A stretch of 64,000 bases of DNA, taken from positions 29,934,867-29,998,866 of the forward strand of contig OX439133.1 of NCBI GenBank assembly GCA_949318235.1. Reading direction: 5' to 3'. The DNA comes from Ecdyonurus torrentis. Its lineage: Eukaryota > Arthropoda > Insecta > Ephemeroptera > Heptageniidae. Of this stretch, positions 57,608-64,000 are shown piece after piece. Position 1 is the stretch's first letter. The number at the start of each line of letters is the position of its first letter. The notes beneath the pieces are model-generated. The model was given only the letters and a program-made list of their open reading frames with translations. It was not told where the DNA came from and made no database searches. Position numbers and translations under genes: made by a program.

Positions 57608-60600
57608 CACACACACACAAACACACACACACACACACCATCAGCGCTTACACTTTATGGTGCTTAACTTTTTTTTATTTGGTATATTATAGGTTGCTAT
57701 TCTGAGAGGCACCAACCTTTTGGTAGCTACTGGAGTCATCACTGGCAAGTGGTGGGTACTAACTTCCGGTCAGGGCACCAATATAGTCAGAGGCCAGTAA
57801 GTATTGTAAACTTAAAGGCATAGAGCATATAAAAAAAATCGTTTAATTTTTAATGATGAAACACAAAATGAGATCTCCAAAACTGATACCAGATCTTACA
57901 AGAAGCATCATAAAAAACTGTAAAGTAAAATCTTTTCGTTTCTATTTCAGTTTCTGAAATAAGACACAGGTAAAAATTAGTAATTAGCTGTTGTACAGGT
58001 TGCTAATGTTGAATGTTTCTGATCACTGCTACGGTGCTTCAGTTGGATTTGGATACAAAGTAATTTATTTATATAAGTCCAATCAATGTTTGCGATGGAA
58101 ATGCTAATGTTTGTTCTGGTCTATTCCTTAAAATAAGAAATACATCAAGGAGAAAAAAAGGTGCAAAAAATATCCTTAAGCCTCATGAAAACATCTTGCC
58201 ATATTGGATTTTAAATGTCATATAGGAATGTTAAAATTATCTGAATAAAAATAAAATATAGATATGGAATATAAAATAAAAATATAATAACTGCATATTT
58301 ATTTGCATTATTGAATGAAATTTCACTTTAAACGACACTATGAAGTCTAAATTTTCTACTTATTACATACATGGCTTAATTATAATCAAATTATAATGTT
58401 AAATGAACGAATGTTGAAAGGAAAAAATGTATTAATATTAGAGCTGTGGAAACCGCTAAAAATTGCGAAACCGGATAATCGTTTTTATTTTTTATCGGTT
58501 CGATTAAATCGATTAAAAACAGAACGATTCGGTTTTCGATTTTGTCGGTTTTTTCAGTCATTATTATGATTTTGACTTTAAAATTCGGTTTACAAAATTC
58601 GATTTTTACCATCTAAAAATAAAAAATCGAATCGTAAAGGTCATTTGTTATAAAAAATCGAATATTTTTTTATGATAAACCGAATAACAAAATTAAAAAT
58701 CGATTTTTTTTTATTTATTATTATTTACTTGGAATCCTTGGATTTGCAAATCTTTAATACGATTTTTAAGTTTCTTTAATGATATTCAGTTTTATATTTA
58801 AACAGCGGTCCAAAAAAAAAATTGAATAATAACACTTTTTTTCTTAAATTATATTTGAAACCAATTTTATATTTTGAAATAGCTCTTATGATTCACACAA
58901 TATTTTATATTCCATTATTTTTAAAATAATTCTTGTTTAGTTTTTTGAAACTATATTATATTATATGTTTTATTTAAAATGTATATCAATCAAATTAGTC
59001 ACCTGTGCAAAATGAAGATCTTAAAAATGCGTATTAAACTCTGTATATATTATGGACTTATATTAGGTATAGAAAGAAAGGAAAGCCAGGCTATTGTACT
59101 TTTCATGGAGTACCGTTTAAAAAGTATTGGAGTACAGGTAGGTAAAAAAAATGAAGAAGTGGTTGGTCAGTAAAAGCACTAAAAGCTGCATGATCATAGA
59201 ATGTTCTTTATACTCTTCTTCTTCTTCCTCTTTTTTTTTTTTTTTTTTCTTTTTCTTTACATAAGTGAAAAAAGAAATGATCATTTAAGGGGTAATGGGT
59301 CACGCAGGAATTTCAAGCATTTCCACCTAGATGGCATTGTCATAGCTCAGGTAAAAGGGGGAAGGGGTGTCATACCCTGACGTCAACAAAAAGTGGAGTG
59401 AGTTAAAAAAATTGTAAGTTTATGACAAAGTTGGAGGGGATGCAAGACGGGGGAAAAAATAGCCCGGGGCTCAAAATTTGGAGACACATAGTCTAGTGGC
59501 TGTAGCGGTCTTTGTTTACTTTTTTCATGCATAGGTTTACCTTCATAGTTTTTTTTTTTCATACCTGCCATCTGAAAAAAACGACCCAATTATCTTTTAC
59601 GCGTCAATGATTTTGATAACTCGCGAAGTAACAGTCACAGTGAATTAAATTCATTATATGTTAGTTTCATTAAAAATCATGTAGATTTCTTTTTTAATCG
59701 AAGTTCTAGCATTATTTTAAATTAACTTATTCAAATAAAAATATTACGTAATTTTTATTACTTTTAAATCACGAAAGTTCAAATTGACGGTAGAACTTCG
59801 ATCAAAAAAGTAATTTGCATGATTTTTATTAAAACTAACATCTGAAGTAAATTTGGTTTCATGTAAATGTTACTTCGCGAGTTATAAAAATCATTCACAG
59901 GTAAGATAATTGGGTTGTGTTTTCAGGTAACAGATAATCCCTTCTTCTATTGAAAAACTGCTCATTGCTTCCTTGCTTTTATACTGCACCTTTTTTCTCT
60001 CTCATCGTTTGTTTGTGTTTTTCATAGAACTTGGAAAAAATTATTCAAAATTTTATTTTGCATCGAAATTAATATCAAGCACCGGACTTGGGTTGATTAG
60101 ATGTTTTGCTATAGTGTTTTACGAAGCCGTAACATCGGCTGGTATAGGTAAAAAAAAAAAAAAAAAAAAAAAGTTACAAAATACTTCGGAATATTTTTGT
60201 GAGTATTAATTGTTGTAAGGTTTCCAGTAAATGCATGCAAGAAAAATAATAATGATTAAAAAATAATTATAATAATAAATAATAAAAAATAAAACTAACT
60301 TTTATTTCTTAAGAAAATGATTGAAACTCACGTTTTTTCCTATATGCTGAGCAATGTTATTCATTGCTCCAATATGGCGTCGAAGCGCTTTCAGCAGGAC
60401 GTTAAGCTGAAAAATTGCGTCTTTTATCTCTATTTTTTTAAATTTATTTATTCAAAGCCCTTTCATTTTTTTTTATCGCATATTTTAATTAAATCCTATT
60501 TCAAAAATGGCATCAATTTCCTTTATAGTTTTTGTCTGTCTATACTTTAGTAGTATTTTTTTTTATTATAATATTATATACGTTCGGGTTCGGGAATATA

Positions 60601-63600
60601 CAATTTCAACTAAACTAAAATTGTTCCGTGTATATATATTTTATTTAGAATGAGAAGAAAGGTGTAAAAGTGTAAAGCAATACGAGCACTCAGGTAACAA
60701 TGTAAATATTGCGAACTGCAGGCAGAGAAACCGGCCGGCCAGGCGGAGAGGCTGAAACAAGGCATTAAAAAAATACCTCCCTCCACTTTGAAGAATATGT
60801 GCTCTATGACAAAGTACTTGAAAAGTCTAATAGAGGCGCACTAATACTGCTGCATTAGAGAAAAGTTTCAAAAACCTTAGATTTATTACTTATATCACGT
60901 TCATCAATTTTAATAAAAATTAATTTGCAAAAATATTTGTGTCCTAGTAAAGGTAATAAAATTGTCTAGCGGATAGACTAAGTCTCATAGTTTAATTCAT
61001 ACTTTTACTATATTTAATCATGCGCTGAAGTTAGGCTTATGATAAGTTTGAAAATATGCTTAAACTTCACTTAAAAAAATCATTTCAGAAATAATTTAAA
61101 TTTCGGGTTTATTCGTATCTAAAAAAAATTTAAAGTAGCCAGTGCCCTTAACAAAAGTATGCTTAATGCAACAGTATAAAGAAAATATTATTTTTTCAGT
61201 TATTTAAGGAGATGAATGCGTTTTAAATTGCGAAAATTAAAACTGCGATTAAATGCTAATTAAACGCAAATTAAATATTTTAATGCAATTTTATTATTTA
61301 TTTTTTGATGATATTGCTATATAATAACAACTAAATTTTTTTAAAAAATTTTAACTCTGTAGCTCATTACCCCTTAATATAAAAGAAAGAAAGAAAGCAA
61401 TTAAAGTTTGTTTTAAGTTTTGGAAAGAAAAATTAACAAAATCGCTCTTACTATCAATTTATTAGCAGCAAATTAAACAAGGATGTAATATAAAGTTGCA
61501 TAAAAAACATTATTACATTTTTTCTATATCGTTATCTATCTATTATAACTATATAGAATATATATAATGAATGAATGAATGAATGAATGAATGAATGAAT
61601 GAATGAATGAATGAATGAATGAATGAATGAATGAATGAATGAATGAATGAATGAATGAATGAATGAATGAATGAATGAATGAATGAATGAATGAATGAAT
61701 GAGAAACTTATTTTCTTTCTCTCTTTCTCTCTCTCTCTCTCTCATTCATTTATTCCGTTTTTTTATTTTTCCGCGGATATTAAAGACATCATTTAAAAAA
61801 TATTAGTATATAAAAATTATATGATAAAACCTAAAAATGTATTGCTTAAATTTTTGTATGAAATATATAGTTAACTATAATATTCATATTAAACTAAAAT
61901 CATTTTGCAAACAGGGTATAATTTATAATATATATTTTTTTTTTGTTTAAGAAACGTCAGGCTTACAATTGATATACGGAGGTAAAAAAAAATTATAAGG
62001 TATATAAACGGCCGTGGGGTTGAAAGGGAGTTACATGCCCTCAGGTGTCCAGCTGGTTGTGTTTTGCGTTCTGAAGAAAGGTGCAAAACACATCATGGTG
62101 CAAAACATATTCCTTTTTTTTCTCTCTCTTATTTTTTTGGAGGTAGAATTTTAAAACTATGATTTTTGCTCCTCAAATTCAAATTTTTATCATTATTACC
62201 TTTCTTTGATTAGAAATGGTATGATTTTAAACTTTTTAAAACTTTTAAACAATTGATTTTTTTTTCATAATTAAAAAAATAATACTAAACTACTAATTGT
62301 AAGCAAATATACATAAATATATCAGTTTAAAATTTGCAGATTATATAAGACTGCATTTTTTATTCTTCTTAAAATATTTTTAAATAAAGTAACCTTAATA
62401 AATTAGCTTAATTGCCTAGAACACGAACGTTAAACTTGATAGTAAGATTTGTTAAAATACAATAAAAAATTAAATTTCTGACTTACATTTTTGTCTTAAC
62501 AAATTTTTATTTTGATATTCATGTACAGCAGTATTTTCTTCTACATATTGAATACAAAATGATGTATGCATTATTGAATTAGATTTAAGAACAACTATTT
62601 TGCATACATGCAAAAATGGGTATTTTCCGTATTTCATACAAATTGCAGTAAAATTTAACCAATATATTTGACATCAGCATAAAATTTGCATTTCGGAATA
62701 AATTTTCAAGATTCAATATTTTAAAATCAAGGAACGCCCCTTTTTAATAATTAATGAATTTCTAAAAAACTATACGTTGCATCAAAAACTTTTAATGACA
62801 AGAAATGTGTAGAATTATATAATACACTTTGAGTATAAATTTCAGGCTATTTGAAATGTTATTGACAATTTGCCAACGCTTTGAAAAGTTTTAAACAGAG
62901 AAATTTTAAAAGTGCAATGTTTTTATTATGATGTTTTACTTCACTTTTAAAATTTCTCTGTTTGAAAACTTTCAAAGCGTTGGCAAATTGTCAAAAACAT
63001 TTTAAATGGCCTAAAATTTATACACAGATTGTATTATATAATTCTACACATTTCTTGTCATTAAAAGTTTTTGATGCAACGTATAGTTTTTTAGAAATTC
63101 ATCAATTATTAAAAAGGGGCGTTCCTCGATTTTAAAAATTTAAATCGTAAAAAATTATTCCTAAATGCAAATTTTATGCTGATGTCAAATATATTGGTTA
63201 AATTTTACTGCAATTCGTATGAAACACGGAAAATACCTATTTTTGCATGTATGCAAAATAATCGTTCTTAAATCTAATTTAATAATGCATACATCATTTT
63301 GTATTCAATATGTAGTAGAACATACTGCTGTACATGAATATCAAAATAAAAATTTGTTGAGACTAAAATGTAAGTCAGAAATTCATTTTTTATTGTGTTT
63401 GAAGAAATCTTACTATCAAATTTAATGATCATATTCTAGGCAAGCTAATTTATTTAGGTAATCTCGTTTTGAGAGTATTCTAAAGAACATAAAAAATGCA
63501 TTCTTTAGGCCCGCGCAGCCGTCTTATTTTATTTAATATTAAATTAATTTAAGAAAATAGGTCACTGTGATTGGCGGAGAGTCGACTCTCAGCCAATCAC

Positions 63601-63990
63601 AGCGACTTATTATTTTAATTAATTTAATATTAAATAAAATAAAACGGCTGCGCGGGCCTTTTATATGCAAATTGTAAAAACATATTTTGTATATAAACAG
63701 TATTTTATTACGATTCTTTTACGTAACAGAAGAATAAAATAAAATGGTATTTTAAAGTGTTAGAATATTATATTGTTTTTTCCCTCTCTACCTTCTCCCC
63801 AATACCTCATATACCTGATGCATTCTTTCAGAGATTGTCAATGTAAAAGTAGATGCAGTATTGTACACTACCTCTACTCATACATTTGCGTTTTATTTTA
63901 GGTGAGGGATCATTTGCTACCTGGCCAGAAGACCCTCATTACTTTATGCATGAATTAGTATTGAGCACTCAAAGAAACAATTACAGTGAA
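54614..63990 (+). CDS. S1-family serine-protease homologue, 5' part only
   Basis: Exons 1-3 join in frame to a signal peptide (MNNDVLCVLLFTVLASG), a short pro-part, the activation site R-LVGSPTVI and the first barrel strands YKYVVAILRGTNLLVATGVI, then WWVLTSGQGTNIVRG. The alignment to trypsin-like PYxVAI..CGGSLI..WVLTAAHC is plain. Where active enzymes have the catalytic His57 and the Cys42-Cys58 disulfide, this protein has Gln and no cysteines, so it is probably a secreted non-catalytic homologue. Asp102, Ser195 and the rest lie in later exons that are unresolved or outside the window. TATATAAG at 54373-54380 could be the TATA box. Neighbouring introns are unusually rich in repeats. Confidence 0.75.
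55965..56155. mobile_element. Family D MITE copy 2 (protease intron 1)
   Basis: AGTATTATTCACCGCATAAT, TTTACGCGCGTTGACG, AAAGTTGGAACAATG at the left; CAAATTTACGCGTCATGTGA, ATAATATTTT at the right. More diverged than 10265-10484. Confidence 0.75.
56465..56553 (+). CDS. Protease homologue exon 2 (activation site)
   Basis: Acceptor CCTATATAG, donor GTG|GTGAGT. Completes a Val codon and encodes RSDTPKIENGIRLVGSPTVI and TDITPYKYV. IR|LVGSP corresponds to the R|IVGG activation cleavage of trypsinogens. Confidence 0.85.
57145..57260 (+). repeat. Family J MITE left part
   Basis: TTAAAGGTGTAGAACACGTT, GAACAAAAAACAT, AACTTTGATTTTGCCGG; the right part is missing and a CA repeat begins instead. Confidence 0.55.
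57284..57639 (+). repeat. Long interrupted (CA)n microsatellite
   Basis: About 355 bases of CA with CACG, CAGA and CAAA interruptions, ending some 50 bases before the exon 3 acceptor. All long frames here are artefacts. Confidence 0.98.
57693..57796 (+). CDS. Protease homologue exon 3 (region of the missing catalytic His)
   Basis: Acceptor TATTATAG, donor CA|GTAAGT. Encodes VAILRGTNLLVATGVITGK and WWVLTSGQGTNIVRG. The canonical WVLTAAHC is WVLTSGQG here. Ends in phase 2. Confidence 0.87.
57810..58135 (+). mobile_element. Family A MITE, diverged copy
   Basis: TTAAAGGCATAGAGCATAT at the left, GTTCTGGTCTATTCCTTAAA at the right, starting 14 bases after the exon 3 donor. Confidence 0.68.
58441..58810 (+). 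repeat. Family V element, one recognisable end
   Basis: TAGAGCTGTGGAAACCG followed by many ATCGGTT/AACCGA/ATCGATT words to about 58720. The right end could not be located. Confidence 0.5.
59289..61373. mobile_element. 2.1-kb TTAA-flanked non-autonomous element
   Basis: TTAA-GGGGTAATGGGTCACGC (TTAA 59285-59288) and GTAGCTCATTACCCC-TTAA (61374-61377). No transposase readable. Holds a palindrome (59574-59926), a family C fragment (60330-60410), an A-run (60150-60171) and a GC-rich patch at 60720-60760. Confidence 0.72.
59574..59926. mobile_element. Foldback palindrome, about 350 bp
   Basis: CCCAATTATCTTTTACGCG, AACTCGCGAAGTAAC, TTTTTAATCGAAGTTCTA at the left mirror TAGAACTTCGATCAAAAA, GTTACTTCGCGAGTT, GATAATTGGG at the right. 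Confidence 0.85.
61567..61743 (+). repeat. (GAAT)n followed by (CT)n microsatellite
   Basis: About 135 bases of perfect ATGA repeats, a short unique spacer, then CTCT repeats to 61743. Same tetranucleotide as at 21845. Confidence 0.97.
62393..63458. mobile_element. 1.07-kb near-perfect palindrome with TAA flanks
   Basis: CCTTAATAAATTAGCTT and AAGCTAATTTATTTAGG ends, TAA outside both (62390-62392; 63459-63461). Arms about 500 bases, e.g. AACGCTTTGAAAAGTTTT versus AAAACTTTCAAAGCGTT around a centre at about 62930. The 68-codon plus-strand frame at 63219 is arm sequence. Confidence 0.9.
63507..63659. mobile_element. 153-bp hairpin MITE
   Basis: AGGCCCGCGCAGCCGT at the left, ACGGCTGCGCGGGCCT at the right, centre GAGAGTCGACTCTC; almost every base pairs. 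About 170-240 bases upstream of the candidate exon acceptors. Confidence 0.9.
63832..63990 (+). other. Possible further protease-homologue exon(s), phase unresolved
   Basis: Two acceptors with good T-rich tracts (before 63832 and before 63902) open frames IVNVKVDAVLYTT... and EGSFATWPEDPHYFMHELVL, both plausible for the strand after the His loop. Neither matches the phase 2 end of exon 3, so a small exon may be missing in the 6-kb intron, or the gene may be damaged. Confidence 0.35.
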
Positions 63991-64000
63991 TTATAATTAC

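Noticed and set aside
57166..57705. Long open frames of Thr-His or Cys-Val repeats on both strands
   Set aside because: They are translations of the CA microsatellite; no coding signal.
58979..59173. Possible extra protease exon ending CAG|GTAGGT
   Set aside because: No resemblance to S1 proteases and no convincing acceptor; left unassigned.

Overview
This is eukaryotic nuclear DNA, most likely from an insect. I lean towards Lepidoptera at low confidence, from the CR1/jockey-type LINE with a PHD-finger ORF1 and from a fast-evolving S1 serine-protease homologue. The DNA is very AT-rich, the genes have many short exons with GT-AG introns, and the spacers are packed with nested non-autonomous transposons, foldback palindromes, long homopolymers and microsatellites. 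Nothing suggests bacteria or a DNA virus.

Layout. (1) 1-5086, minus strand: a LINE that runs off the left edge, with ORF1 (PHD finger, coiled coil, FP-like C-terminal domain) and ORF2 (APE endonuclease plus reverse transcriptase). It carries three lesions: an ORF1 frameshift, one in-frame TAA in ORF2, and a 1410-bp TA-flanked element inside the RT. (2) 5087-15000: a graveyard of TTAA-, TA- and 8-bp-flanked DNA elements, including a hAT relic with a transposase C-terminus split by a second transposon. (3) 15500-30212, minus strand: a complete SLC5-type sodium/solute symporter gene. I could assemble 13 coding exons with consistent phases into one 559-codon frame, one intron being GC-AG. Its introns hold many MITEs, and one lies at position +5 or so of a 5' splice site. 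(4) 30240-54300: a gene-free spacer with a 5.8-kb element whose empty site can be seen in a paralogous copy 6 kb away, a mariner relic rebuilt into a foldback, and a 2.9-kb hAT-like element containing a >1-kb palindrome that is itself split by a remarkable array of GATC-centred palindromes. (5) 54614-64000, plus strand: the 5' part of an S1-family serine-protease homologue (signal peptide, activation site, first beta-strands) that has lost the catalytic histidine and the adjoining disulfide. Its later exons are unresolved or beyond the window.

The two host genes are not visibly linked in function. The symporter would be a plasma-membrane transporter of monocarboxylate or vitamin-like anions; the protease homologue would be secreted and is probably non-catalytic. 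The main interest lies in the mobile DNA: a recurrent design in which element ends are arrays of a short word private to each family, repeated conversion of elements into palindromes, and datable nesting.
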